A stretch of DNA of 64,000 bases from Brachyspira hampsonii. Lineage in GTDB: Bacteria; Spirochaetota; Brachyspiria; Brachyspirales; Brachyspiraceae. The DNA lies in NCBI RefSeq assembly GCF_001746205.1, contig NZ_MDCO01000001.1, positions 505,896 through 569,895 of the forward strand, given 5' to 3'. Positions within the stretch are counted from its first letter, which is position 1; each line of letters opens with the position of its first letter. A model generated the notes under the pieces. The model was not told the DNA's origin and searched no databases. It saw only the letters and a program-made list of their open reading frames with translations. Both the position numbers and the translations under genes were made by a program. This document shows, piece by piece, positions 45,266-55,600 of the stretch.

Positions 45266-46462
45266 ATGGATATATCTAAAAGAATTCAGAGATTAAAAGT
45301 TTCACCTGTTAGAAAGTTAAATCCTTATGCTGAAGATGCTGTAAAAAGAGGTATAAAAATATATCATCTTAATGTAGGTCAGCCTGATATAGAAACACCT
45401 AAAATATTTTTTGAAGCTATATCTAAATACAGCGGAAAAACTCTTAAATATGAACATTCAAGAGGTATGAAGCCGCTTATTAATAAAATTCAAGCATATT
45501 ATGATAAATTAGGTACCCATTATGAGGAAGAAGATATAGTAATTACTAGCGGAGGTTCTGAGGCTATATCTTTTGCTATGCTTGCTATATTTGACGAGGG
45601 TGATGAGATATTAGTATCTGAGCCTTTATATGCGAATTATAAAAGTTTTTATGATGTTTATGATATAAAATATAATGCGGTAAGAACTTATGCTGAAGAC
45701 GGTTTCCATCTTCCTAGCCGTGAAGAGATAGAAAAACATATTACTCCTAAAACTAAAGCATTTATGCTTGCTAATCCTTCCAACCCTACAGGTGTTGTTT
45801 ATACTCAAAGAGAGTTGGACGATATTGCTTATATAGCTAAGAAATATGATTTATATATTATAAGTGATGAAGTATATAGAGAATTTGTATATGGAGATAG
45901 AAAAGCTATTAGTTTTTGTACTTATAAAGATTTAGAAGAAAATGTTATTATAATAGATTCTATATCAAAAAGATTCTCAGCATGCGGAGCTAGGGTAGGC
46001 TGTCTTATAAGTAAAAATAAAAAATTGATGACAGCTATATTTAGAGAATGTCAGGCTAGATTATGTCTTCCTACATTGGATATGATAGGAGCTGCTGCTT
46101 TATATGATTTGCCTGATAATTATTTTGACGAGGCTTTAAAAGAGTACGATCATAGAAGAAAGATCATATTTGAAGAGCTTGCTACTATGGAAGACGTTGT
46201 TGCTAAGGAGCCTGAGGGAGCTTTTTATGTTCTTGCTAAACTTCCTGTAAAAAATGCTGAAAACTTTATTATATGGCTTTTAAAAGATTTTAATATAAAT
46301 AATGAAACTGTAATGTTTGCACCCGCGGAAGGATTTTATGCTACTGAAGGATTAGGAAAAGATGAGGTTAGAATTTCCTATGCTTTAGATTCTCAAGATT
46401 TAAAGAAATCAATGCATATACTTAGAGAAGCGTTGATTAAATATAGGGAAATAGATAAATAA
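45266..46462 (+). CDS. Class I/II pyridoxal-phosphate aminotransferase (copy 1)
   Basis: A 398-residue fold-type I aminotransferase of the aspartate/aromatic group. Key parts: LNVGQPDIETPKIFF, YEHSRGMKPLINKI, ANPSNPTGVVYTQREL, YIISDEVYREFVYGD with the pyridine-nitrogen Asp, and the PLP lysine in DSISKRFSACGARVGC. The arginine of GKDEVRISYALD binds the substrate carboxylate. GGAGAG precedes the ATG. A closely related gene lies 160 bases downstream, so this is a tandem duplication. The amino-acid specificity is not evident. Confidence 0.93.
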   Translation: MDISKRIQRLKVSPVRKLNPYAEDAVKRGIKIYHLNVGQPDIETPKIFFEAISKYSGKTLKYEHSRGMKPLINKIQAYYDKLGTHYEEEDIVITSGGSEAISFAMLAIFDEGDEILVSEPLYANYKSFYDVYDIKYNAVRTYAEDGFHLPSREEIEKHITPKTKAFMLANPSNPTGVVYTQRELDDIAYIAKKYDLYIISDEVYREFVYGDRKAISFCTYKDLEENVIIIDSISKRFSACGARVGCLISKNKKLMTAIFRECQARLCLPTLDMIGAAALYDLPDNYFDEALKEYDHRRKIIFEELATMEDVVAKEPEGAFYVLAKLPVKNAENFIIWLLKDFNINNETVMFAPAEGFYATEGLGKDEVRISYALDSQDLKKSMHILREALIKYREIDK

Positions 46463-46490
46463 TAGTCTTATAAATATAAAGAGAATTAAA

Positions 46491-46527
46491 AGGGGCTGTA
46501 ATTTATCTTATAGCTCCTTTATTTTTT
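46491..46527 (+). terminator. Terminator after aminotransferase copy 1
   Basis: AGGGGCTGTAA (46491-46501) pairs with TTATAGCTCCT (46508-46518) with two G-U pairs, followed by a T run. It separates the two paralogues into distinct units. Confidence 0.8.
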
Positions 46528-46624
46528 TATATAGCATATATTAAAATATTACTTATTGTTAGTAAATAATTTTTTATATTATTAAAATTTTGTTTATTAT
46601 GTATATAACAAATTGGAGTTTATC

Positions 46625-47824
46625 ATGTATCTATCTAAAAGAGTACAGCAGCTTAAGGCTTCTCCTATAAGAAGATTAAATATTTATGCTGAAGAAGCTG
46701 CAAAAAGAGGAATAAAAATACATCATCTTAATATAGGGCAGCCTGATATAGAGACGCCTAGTGTATTTTTTGATGCCATTGCTAATTGCAATATGAAAAC
46801 AGTTAAATACGAACATTCAAGAGGAACAAAAGAACTCATCAGAAAAATTCAGGCATATTATGAAAGATTAGGACTTCATTATGATGAAGATGAAATAATA
46901 ATAACCAATGGAGGAAGCGAAGCGATACTTCTTAGTTTGATTGCAATATTTGATGAAGGCGATGAAATGTTGGTAGCAGAACCTTATTATGCTAATTACA
47001 ATAGCTTTTATGATATACTTAATATAAAAAGGAATATTATTAGAACTTATGCTGAAGATGGATTTCATTTACCAAGCCGTGAAATTATAGAGAAAAGTAT
47101 TACAAAAAAAACTAAGGGGTATTTATTTTCAAACCCCTCAAATCCTACGGGGGTTGTATCTACAAAAAGAGAACTAGATGATATAGCGTATTTAGCTAAA
47201 AAACATGATTTTTTTGTTATAAGTGATGAAGTATATAGAGAATTTGTTTATGGGGATAAAAAGGCTATAAGTTTCGGAAGTTATAATGATATAGCTGAGA
47301 ATGTTATTATAATAGATTCTATATCAAAAAGGTTTTCTGCATGCGGTGCTAGAATAGGGTGTATAATTAGTAAGAATAAGGAATTTATGGAGGCTATTTT
47401 TAAAGAATGTCAGGCTAGATTATCAGTACCTACGCTTGAAATGATAGGGGCATCTGCTTTATATGATTTGCCTGCGGATTATTTTGAATCTTCAAGAAAA
47501 GAATATGATACTAGAAGAAAGATTCTTTTTGAGGAGCTTACAAAAATGGATGGCGTATTTATGAGAGAGCCTGAGGGGGCTTTTTATGTTCTTGCCAAAC
47601 TTCCTGTTAAAGATGCTGAGGATTTTGCTATTTGGCTTCTTAAAGATTTTAATATTGATAATGAAACTGTGATGTTTGCTCCTGCTGAAGGTTTTTATGC
47701 TACTGAGGGATTGGGAAAGAATGAGGTAAGAATGTGCTATGTAATTGATTCAAAAGATTTGAAAAAGGCTATGAGAATTCTAAAAGAAGGTTTGATTAAA
47801 TATAAAAGAGAAGTAGAGAAGTAA
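46625..47824 (+). CDS. Class I/II pyridoxal-phosphate aminotransferase (copy 2)
   Basis: A 399-residue paralogue of the preceding gene, sharing most motifs nearly word for word: LNIGQPDIETPSVFF, YEHSRGTKELIRKI, SNPSNPTGVVSTKREL, DEVYREFVYGDKKAIS, the PLP lysine in DSISKRFSACGARIGC and FAPAEGFYATEGLGKNEVR. The frame opens at a TTG at 46613, but the ATG at 46625 follows TTGGAG at the right distance and aligns with copy 1. The two are roughly 70% identical by eye. Differences cluster at positions such as ISYALD versus MCYVID, so specificity may have diverged. Confidence 0.93.
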   Translation: MYLSKRVQQLKASPIRRLNIYAEEAAKRGIKIHHLNIGQPDIETPSVFFDAIANCNMKTVKYEHSRGTKELIRKIQAYYERLGLHYDEDEIIITNGGSEAILLSLIAIFDEGDEMLVAEPYYANYNSFYDILNIKRNIIRTYAEDGFHLPSREIIEKSITKKTKGYLFSNPSNPTGVVSTKRELDDIAYLAKKHDFFVISDEVYREFVYGDKKAISFGSYNDIAENVIIIDSISKRFSACGARIGCIISKNKEFMEAIFKECQARLSVPTLEMIGASALYDLPADYFESSRKEYDTRRKILFEELTKMDGVFMREPEGAFYVLAKLPVKDAEDFAIWLLKDFNIDNETVMFAPAEGFYATEGLGKNEVRMCYVIDSKDLKKAMRILKEGLIKYKREVEK

Positions 47825-47845
47825 ATAACTGTTTTTTATTAAAAA

Positions 47846-47879
47846 ATTATGGGCTATTATTAATTTCATAGCCCATAAT
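47846..47879. terminator. Bidirectional terminator between aminotransferase copy 2 and mtnK
   Basis: Perfect 12-bp stem ATTATGGGCTAT/ATAGCCCATAAT (47846-47857, 47868-47879) between convergent genes. Confidence 0.9.
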
Positions 47880-47887
47880 TATAATTA

Positions 47888-49150
47888 TTAAATTTTTTCT
47901 ATATCAGAATATTTATTTACTATGTCAGCAGCTTTTTCTATATTATCTATACTATCTTTATTTATTAAGAATTCCCTTCCTACATTTAAGCATATCCAAT
48001 CTAGTCTTGCTCTTTCATTTAAATCTTCAATACCTGAAATATCTTTATTTTTAGCAAGCCCCAAAGTTCTTCTTATAAATACGCATCCTGCAAAACCTAT
48101 GGAGTCTTTAAATATTCTATTTAATACAGTTTTTATATATTCTTCAGAATGTTTTTCTCCTTCAGGATAATTCCAATATAAAGGCTTGGTTTCTTCTAAA
48201 TGTTTTTTCCATAATATTTCAAATTTATCTAAAGTTCCTGTCAGCATATATTTAGCGGTATCAAAAAGCCATTTTCTAAATTCTTTTGAATTTGTTCCCA
48301 ATCTTTTTTGATGATATTCCTGAGATATATATGCTATAAAGAAATTAGCCATAGCTTTTCCTATATCAAAACCAATAGGTCCGTAAAATGCAAATTCAGG
48401 ATCTATAACATAAGTTTCTTCTTCATTGCCCATAAAACTTCCTAAATGAAAATCACCATGAAGCAAAGCCTCTGCTTTAGTCATAAATGCATATTTCATC
48501 TCAGCGGCAGCTGTTTTCAATTTGGAATCTCTTTGAAATTTTCTCACTTCATCTAAATTCAATTTTTCATGATAAATATTAGTTTCATTTTCTTCAAAAG
48601 GATGAGTAAAAACAAAATCTTCAGTTAAGCTGCATAATTCAGGGTTCATATATTCAGCAACAAGATTCTTTTTTGTTTTAGTATCCAAATAATAGTCGGA
48701 AGTATAAAATAAAGTATTTGAAAGAAAATCTGTTAAATGTTCAGCTGCTTTGGGAAATTTTTTGCCATTTATTATTTCTCCTCTAAGAACTTTATGTTTA
48801 TTTAAGTTCTGCATTATTACAACGCACATATCTTCAGAAAAATAATGTACTTTAGGAACTAAATTCGGACATAATTTATATTGTTCTTTTAATGCTTTAA
48901 TTTCTATTTTCATTCTGTCTTTTTCCAAAGGATAGCTTTCACCAACGCATCTTAAAAAAGGGACAGATTGTTTTAATATTATAGTTTCTTTATCATTTTT
49001 TTTATTTGTTATGCTGTAAACATAATTTAAATTACCGTCTCCAATTTCTTTTATTTCTAAATCATCAAAACTTGAAAATATATTTTTTAATTCATCTATA
49101 GTTTTTAAATAATCTATTATTGTATTAATATTTAATTGTTCATAAGCCAT
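47888..49150 (-). CDS. mtnK: 5-Methylthioribose kinase
   Basis: A 420-residue kinase of the aminoglycoside-phosphotransferase fold that phosphorylates methylthioribose from S-adenosylmethionine recycling. The N-lobe has GDGNLNYVYSITN and ILKQSVPFLRCVGESYPL, typical of MtnK. The catalytic loop is ALLHGDFHLGSFM and the metal site is YVIDPEFAFYGPIGFDIGKA. It lies 13 bases downstream of mtnA, so the two form the start of the methionine salvage pathway. Later salvage genes are not in the window. Confidence 0.95.
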   Translation of the reverse strand: MAYEQLNINTIIDYLKTIDELKNIFSSFDDLEIKEIGDGNLNYVYSITNKKNDKETIILKQSVPFLRCVGESYPLEKDRMKIEIKALKEQYKLCPNLVPKVHYFSEDMCVVIMQNLNKHKVLRGEIINGKKFPKAAEHLTDFLSNTLFYTSDYYLDTKTKKNLVAEYMNPELCSLTEDFVFTHPFEENETNIYHEKLNLDEVRKFQRDSKLKTAAAEMKYAFMTKAEALLHGDFHLGSFMGNEEETYVIDPEFAFYGPIGFDIGKAMANFFIAYISQEYHQKRLGTNSKEFRKWLFDTAKYMLTGTLDKFEILWKKHLEETKPLYWNYPEGEKHSEEYIKTVLNRIFKDSIGFAGCVFIRRTLGLAKNKDISGIEDLNERARLDWICLNVGREFLINKDSIDNIEKAADIVNKYSDIEKI

Positions 49151-49163
49151 ATTATTCCTCCAA

Positions 49164-50207
49164 TTAATTAAAAGCCTTTTTTAAATTTTCTATATAAGGA
49201 GCTTTAATTATACCTTTTTCAGTAATGAAGCCTGTTATAAGTTTATGAGGTGTAACATCAAAAGCAGGATTTCTTACTTTCATATTTAAAGGTGCTGTTT
49301 GAATACAGGCAAAATTGATAATTTCTTTTGCATCTCTTTCTTCTATGACTATATCATCACCTGTTTTTGTATTCAAATCAAAAGTAGTAGAAGGACAAGC
49401 TATATAAAAAGGTATATTAAAGTGTTTTGCTAATATTGCTACTCCCATAGTGCCTATTTTATTAGCAGCATCTCCATTTTCAGCTACTCTGTCGCATCCT
49501 ACTATAACCAAATCAATAAGACCTTTAGACATTATAAAAGCAGCCATATTATCGCATATCAAAGTAACATCTATTCCAGCTTCCTGCAATTCAAAACTTG
49601 TTAATCTAGCCCCTTGAAGCAATGGTCTTGTTTCATCAGCGTACACTCTTATTTTTTTACCTTTTTGATGAGCTATATACATAGGGGCAAGTGCGGTACC
49701 TATTCCGCTTACAGCTAATCTTCCAGCATTACAATGAGTAAGTATGCCGGAATTTTCTTTTAAAAGCTCATTCCCGTATTCTCCTATTTTTTGGCATATA
49801 TCTACATCTTCAGAATTTATTTTTTTAGCTTCTGTTTCTAGTATATTATATAACTCTAATGAGGTTTTATTATTTTTATCCTTTATTGTATTTAGCATTC
49901 TATTTAGAGCATAGCTTAAATTAACTGCGGTAGGTCTTGATGAGTTTAAATATTCTGCTCTTTTTTGAACAAAGTTTATAAAATCATTAGATTGTAAATT
50001 AGTTTTATTTTTTAAATCTATGAGTAAAGAATAAGCCGCCGCTACTCCTATAGCAGGTGCCCCTCTTACTTTTAATTCTTTTATAGCATTATATGCTTCC
50101 TCTTCATTAGATAATTTTATTTCTTTGACTGTTACAGGTATTAATGTTTGATCTAATATATATAGTTCATCTCCTGTCCATCTTACAGTTGGTATATTAT
50201 TATGCAT
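49164..50207 (-). CDS. mtnA: Methylthioribose-1-phosphate isomerase
   Basis: A 347-residue isomerase that converts methylthioribose-1-phosphate to methylthioribulose-1-phosphate. Family boxes: RGAPAIGVAAAYSL, ILTHCNAGRLAVSGIGTALA with the catalytic Cys, YADETRPLLQGARLTSFEL, and VIVGCDRVAENGDAANKIGT with the catalytic Asp. The length is normal. It is transcribed with mtnK directly after it. The related eIF2B-like proteins lack this combination of boxes. Confidence 0.96.
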   Translation of the reverse strand: MHNNIPTVRWTGDELYILDQTLIPVTVKEIKLSNEEEAYNAIKELKVRGAPAIGVAAAYSLLIDLKNKTNLQSNDFINFVQKRAEYLNSSRPTAVNLSYALNRMLNTIKDKNNKTSLELYNILETEAKKINSEDVDICQKIGEYGNELLKENSGILTHCNAGRLAVSGIGTALAPMYIAHQKGKKIRVYADETRPLLQGARLTSFELQEAGIDVTLICDNMAAFIMSKGLIDLVIVGCDRVAENGDAANKIGTMGVAILAKHFNIPFYIACPSTTFDLNTKTGDDIVIEERDAKEIINFACIQTAPLNMKVRNPAFDVTPHKLITGFITEKGIIKAPYIENLKKAFN

Positions 50208-50309
50208 AAGAATTCTCCGATTATTTTACTAAAATAAGTATAATAAAATGATTATCAAAATTCAATAAATTAAAATAATTATTTTAACAATAGTATTATT
50301 ATGCGGTTA

Positions 50310-50633
50310 TTATATAGTGAAATCTTTAGGATCATCAAAATATTTTATTAAACTGAACATCATTAAACTTTTTATGGTAGGTTTAATAGATTCATCTAAA
50401 TTAGTCATAAATAATTTAACTTTTAGAGACTGAAGATTTTTATAAAGTTTAAGTATTTTAGCTATTCCGGCACTGTTAATTTCTTTAACATTTTTCATAT
50501 CTAATACTACTACAGGCATTCTTATATTGCATGCTTCATTAGAGTCTTCTATAAAAGATTTTATTTCTTCGGGAGCAGATAGGTTAGCTTCCATAACTAT
50601 AGATATGTATTCATTATTAAATTCTATAGCCAA
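50310..50633 (-). CDS. STAS-domain protein (anti-anti-sigma factor-like)
   Basis: A 107-residue single STAS domain. The strand-helix region VVLDMKNVKEINSAGIAKILKLYKNL holds the conserved Ser in NSAG, the residue phosphorylated in SpoIIAA/RsbV-type anti-anti-sigma factors. A partner switch kinase or phosphatase is not next to it. Other STAS proteins have different roles (chemotaxis-like or lipid transport), so only the domain is certain. It stands between mtnA and tRNA-Tyr on the minus strand. Confidence 0.8.
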   Translation of the reverse strand: MAIEFNNEYISIVMEANLSAPEEIKSFIEDSNEACNIRMPVVVLDMKNVKEINSAGIAKILKLYKNLQSLKVKLFMTNLDESIKPTIKSLMMFSLIKYFDDPKDFTI

Positions 50634-50674
50634 AGCAATACCTCATTTTAAGATAAATATTCGTAAAAAGAATG

Positions 50675-50757
50675 TGGGCAGGGAGGGATTCGCACCCCCG
50701 TAGACTCGCGTCGGCAGATTTACAGTCTGCTGCCATTGACTGCTCGGCCACCTACCC
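50675..50757 (-). tRNA. tRNA-Tyr (GTA)
   Basis: Minus strand acceptor GGGTAGG/CCTGCCC (one U-G), anticodon stem GCAGA/TCTGC with loop CTGTAAA (anticodon GTA), a long class II variable arm and discriminator A. CCA is not encoded. Confidence 0.95.
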
Positions 50758-50913
50758 ATATTAATTTGAAAACGTAAAAAAATAATACCATATATAAATA
50801 AAAATGTCAATAGCTTATATTAATATTTTTTTCAATATATAAAAATATTAAGTATCTTTTTATTATAGAATGATGTATAATTTTTATATATTGTTTTTAT
50901 AAGCGGAGATAAA

Positions 50914-52593
50914 ATGAACAAAATTGGTTTTGCATTAATTATTAATATTATGATGATTTTATTATCCTGCAGTTCTTCCCAATATAAGTTGGAAAAGAAA
51001 TCAGGCGGAAATAATACTTTTGAAACTGCTCAGAAAATTAATAAAGATGGTATAATGGGACAGCTGGAAGGTGATAATACAGATTATTACTATTTTACTT
51101 TTGATGGAAAAGCAAGCATTATAGATTTTTATGTTTCAAATTCTACATATTCTCCTGTTATAATGACTATATATGATTATAATACTAATATTATAAAAGT
51201 AATAAATGAACCTGATGAAACACCATATACTGATACAAATTCTATTAAAAATGATATTGATACTAATGAAACAGTAATAAGCAATAATAATCAAAATAAA
51301 AAAGAAGAAGAAATGATATATACTACTCAAGTTATGAAAAATATATATTTTGAAACTTCTCAAAATAATAATGTAGAAGAAAATAAGTATTACATATCAA
51401 TATCTCCTAAAGACACTGTAAAAGAAAATCTTGATTACATGTTCATAATTAAAAAAAGAGATTATAAAGAAAGCGATGAGAAAGAGCCTAATGATAAAAT
51501 TTCTGCATCTCAGATTATAGATGTTAATAGCGATAACAGACTCTATACAATAGAAGGATACTATAGCCAAATTTATAATCCTACTTTAAAAACAGGTGAT
51601 TTGAAAAATATGGAAGTAGATGCCTATAAAATAACTAATAGTTCTTTTAATACATATTCCATTTCTATAGAACTTTCAGGAGTTCCCGCCATAGATGCCA
51701 GCATAAGATTATATGATCAGAAAGGAAATTGGATAACTATGAAAGATATTAACAATACGGGAGATGGTGAAATAGTTGATAAACTTATACTATATCCTTA
51801 TATGTCATATTATTTTATATTAGCTTCTACTAATGCTGTTAATAATATACCATACAGAGTAAGCATTATAGCTAAGCCTTATGATAAATATACAGAACAT
51901 GAACCTAATAATAAATATTCAGAGGCTCAGACTATAGAGTTTAATCAAACATACAAAGGAGCTATAGATTATTCTTATGACAGAGATTATTACAGTTTCA
52001 GCATACCTATTAAGTCAAGTGTTAAACTTTCTTATTTTTTAATAGATTCTCAGGCTATTAATATAAGCATTTCTAATGATATATTGGGTAAAATTGTTAC
52101 TATGCCGCAGACAGATGATGAGTATGAGATAAGTTTATCTCAGGGAAGGTATTATCTTATATTTGAAAGAGATTTGACTAAAGAAGGCTGGAAGAAAGGA
52201 ATTTCAAAGGCTAGAAACTATGAATTTAATATGAGCATATCAAATGAAATAAGCGGTGATTATAACTACGGATATGATTTATATAATAATACAAATACTT
52301 ATGAAACTGATTATTATAATTATAGTAATAATTATTTAAATGATAATAATATTCCTGAAGAGCAGTTTGAAGAAAATTTGGAAAGTAATTTCAATAATAC
52401 TAATAATGTTATAATTATAAGACCGGAAGATTATAATTCTGAATATTATTATTATAGTGATGAAGAAGAAACCAATAATTCTGAAAATACTAATGAAGAT
52501 ATATACAGGTATAATGATGATTATTATTATGATAATAGTCAGGATAATACATACTATGAAGATAGTACATATTATAATAATAATGGCTTTTAA
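50914..52593 (+). CDS. Lipoprotein with three PPC-type beta domains and an Asn/Tyr-rich tail
   Basis: A 559-residue protein. The signal peptide ends in a lipobox (IMMILLSCSSS, acylated Cys near residue 19). Three segments fit pre-peptidase C-terminal (PPC) domains: NTFETAQKINKDGIMGQLEG, then DYYYFTFDG; EKEPNDKISASQIIDV; and EHEPNNKYSEAQTIEFNQ, then DRDYYSFSIP. PPC domains are small beta sandwiches on secreted proteins. The last about 110 residues are low-complexity Asn, Tyr, Asp and Glu. No protease domain is present. It probably sits on the periplasmic or outer surface. Function unknown. Confidence 0.8.
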   Translation: MNKIGFALIINIMMILLSCSSSQYKLEKKSGGNNTFETAQKINKDGIMGQLEGDNTDYYYFTFDGKASIIDFYVSNSTYSPVIMTIYDYNTNIIKVINEPDETPYTDTNSIKNDIDTNETVISNNNQNKKEEEMIYTTQVMKNIYFETSQNNNVEENKYYISISPKDTVKENLDYMFIIKKRDYKESDEKEPNDKISASQIIDVNSDNRLYTIEGYYSQIYNPTLKTGDLKNMEVDAYKITNSSFNTYSISIELSGVPAIDASIRLYDQKGNWITMKDINNTGDGEIVDKLILYPYMSYYFILASTNAVNNIPYRVSIIAKPYDKYTEHEPNNKYSEAQTIEFNQTYKGAIDYSYDRDYYSFSIPIKSSVKLSYFLIDSQAINISISNDILGKIVTMPQTDDEYEISLSQGRYYLIFERDLTKEGWKKGISKARNYEFNMSISNEISGDYNYGYDLYNNTNTYETDYYNYSNNYLNDNNIPEEQFEENLESNFNNTNNVIIIRPEDYNSEYYYYSDEEETNNSENTNEDIYRYNDDYYYDNSQDNTYYEDSTYYNNNGF

Positions 52594-52697
52594 ATATTCA
52601 TTAGCTATTGATAAAGAGTCTGTTTTATAATATACTATCTTTATAAGTGTAAAATTGTTTTATAAACATGTAAAATATATTGTTATAGAAGTTTATT

Positions 52698-55600
52698 ATG
52701 AAGAAATTTTTTAAGAAAAAAGAAAAAACTGAAACATCATCAGAACAAGAAAATAATCAGAAAAAAAGAAGATTTAAAAAGAGATATATACCTCTAATAC
52801 TTCTTTTTTTGATTATTATAGGTATTGCAGGAGCTAGAATATATTTTAATAATGAAAGAATGAAAAATCTTATTGAAAATATAGTGTATTCTGCTACTGA
52901 TAGAAAATTGGAAATAGGGGATTTCAAATACGGATTATTATTTCCAAAAATAGAGATGAGCAATGTTATTCTTTATAATTCAGCTAATTTTAATAATGAA
53001 GAAAATATAAAGATAGACAATTTTAGATTAAAATTTTCTCTTTTTTCTTTATTCTTTTTGAAGCTTCATGTTCAGGATTTAACTATAGATAATTTATATG
53101 TTTATATGTTTACAGATGAAAGCGGAAATTGGAATTTGCCGGATATGCCTCCATCTGAGCCTAAAGTAGAAGATACAAATAAAGAGCCTTTTGATTTCAG
53201 CAAACTTGATTTTCTCAAATTAAAAGCTGATGTAGAAAATATCAGAATCAATAATTTAGCATTTAAAGCAGACAGTAAATCATTTCTAACTAATGTACCT
53301 AATAATGGACTTATAGCAAGTTTAAGTAATTATAATCTTCATTTAGATTTGCATACAAAAAGATTCTCATTGTCTCAAGTAATGGGAATATCTGCTCCGG
53401 AGGCTTTAAAAGATATTTATTTAAAAAGTTTCATAAGCAATAGTTTAGCTTATAATGACAGCAGTATTTTCTTTAATGATAATCCTTTATTTAATTTAGA
53501 TGTATCTTATCCTAAAAATCCTGACGGCACAGAAAATAAAGATGAAATAATAATAAGATTTGATTTTGAAATAGATGATCCTAATTTTAGCTATAATGGT
53601 AAAAAACGAGATGATATGCAGTTTGCGGCACATTTTCTTGCAAGATACAATATAAGAAATCAGAGTGTATCTATAGAGAATTTATCTTCAGAGCTTTTAA
53701 ATGATGAGATATTAAAAGTTATAGCCTCTGCCAATCAAATATTCAGCGGCAATATAGGGATTAATTTAGATACTTTATATGCAAGACTTAATTTAGATAA
53801 AATAAATAGTTTAGCATCTATGTTCGTACCTTCTTTAGGTATTAGTATGAGCGGTATGGTTAATGTTGATGCTGATAAAAGCATCGGTACTATAAATAAT
53901 TTATCTAATACAATAAATCTTGTATTAGATAAGATAAATTTTTCTATGGGAGAGACTATATCTGTAAATAATCTTAATTCAAAAACAAAATTAAATTTTA
54001 CTTTAAATCCCAATAACATTTCAAATGAAGATATAAAATTGGAGCATAATACTACTATTGATAGAGTAACGGCATTGAAATTGTATAGATTAAATAATAC
54101 AGATATATCATTAAGGATTTTATCATCTTTGAATGGGGCATTGGATGTTGTTCCTGCTATTAATGATCCTAATAAAAAAAGCGATACGATTCTTTATATT
54201 GATAATATATCTTCAAAATATATTAATTCTGATATAAAGGTTAATGGGGCTGTGAAATTTGATGATCCTACAGATTTGAATATAAGTGTAACATCATTGC
54301 CTATTGCTAATTTTTCAGGAGGGCTTGCTAGAGGTTCGCTTAATTTAGATGTTCATGTTTTCGGAGAGATGATAAATGATATAAATACTACAGTAAACGG
54401 TATCATTAGAAATTTCTCTTATAATTTAAGCGGTGAAGTTTCTTCTACTGCTACAGCTAAACTTAATGTTCTTGCTAATGCGGATCTGATTAGTCAGAAT
54501 GTTAAGGTTTCAGAACTTAATTTAGATTTGGATAATTTTCTAAATTTTAGATCTAATATTGATTTAGAAGGTTTAGGATTAAAAAGAGGTTTTGTTAATA
54601 TAACAACTTTTAGAATAGCTCCTTATGCTATGAAAAATTGGCTATCTACTAAATTTGCTGAGATTCTTGACAGTCTGCCTTTTGAAGATGATATAAAAAT
54701 GACTAGTGCTTTGGGATATGATTTGTCATTAGAGGATAAATTTGCAACAGTTACAAATTTCAGTACATTTTATGTAACAGAAAAACAATATAAACTTCAA
54801 GATGTTACTATGAAAATAGATACCGATGTTAGTTTCGGAGATAATCTATACGCTAATATTAGGCAATTTAATTTACAAAGTCCAGCTAATAAATTATTAG
54901 TGCATCTTGATGGATACTTTACTCCTGTTATAAAAAATGCTAATTTAAATTATAATGTTGGTTTAGATACAGAAAGTTTATACCTTCCTTTTGGTATTGA
55001 AATAGGAGGGCTATTTAATGTTAATGGTAATTTGAGAAATAATATAGCAGACGGAGTTTTTAAAACAGATAAATTCTTTGCTAATATGGATTCACCTGAT
55101 AAAATGTCAATAGTATTAAAAGGATTAACTTCGAATATAGACTATCATTTTGATTTGACTCCTACAGATAATGAGGTAGTTGCAACAGCCACCAGATATA
55201 CTCCTCTTATAGAGCAAATTCCAAATGTATTTTTTGAACAGTTAAGAGTATATCTAAAAATACCTCCGTTTATAGATGACAGTATTAGAATAAGAGATTT
55301 TTCTTCTTCTGTTAAAGTTCAGGGACATGGACTTACAATACAAGATTTGAAATCATCTTTATATATAGGCGGTGAGAAATTTGATGATAATTTATTTTTA
55401 GCTTCAATATCAAATAATACAGCACCAAGAAGGGGGGCTATACATTTGCCTTGGCTTAATGTAGATTTGGGCAGCTTCAATACAAGCACTATTAAATATG
55501 ACATGCGTGTTTTAGCTAGTGATATAAACTTTAAATATCTGCTTGCTCCTGAAAATAGAGAAAAAATTAATGATGAAAAATTATTGGTTAATCTTACAGC

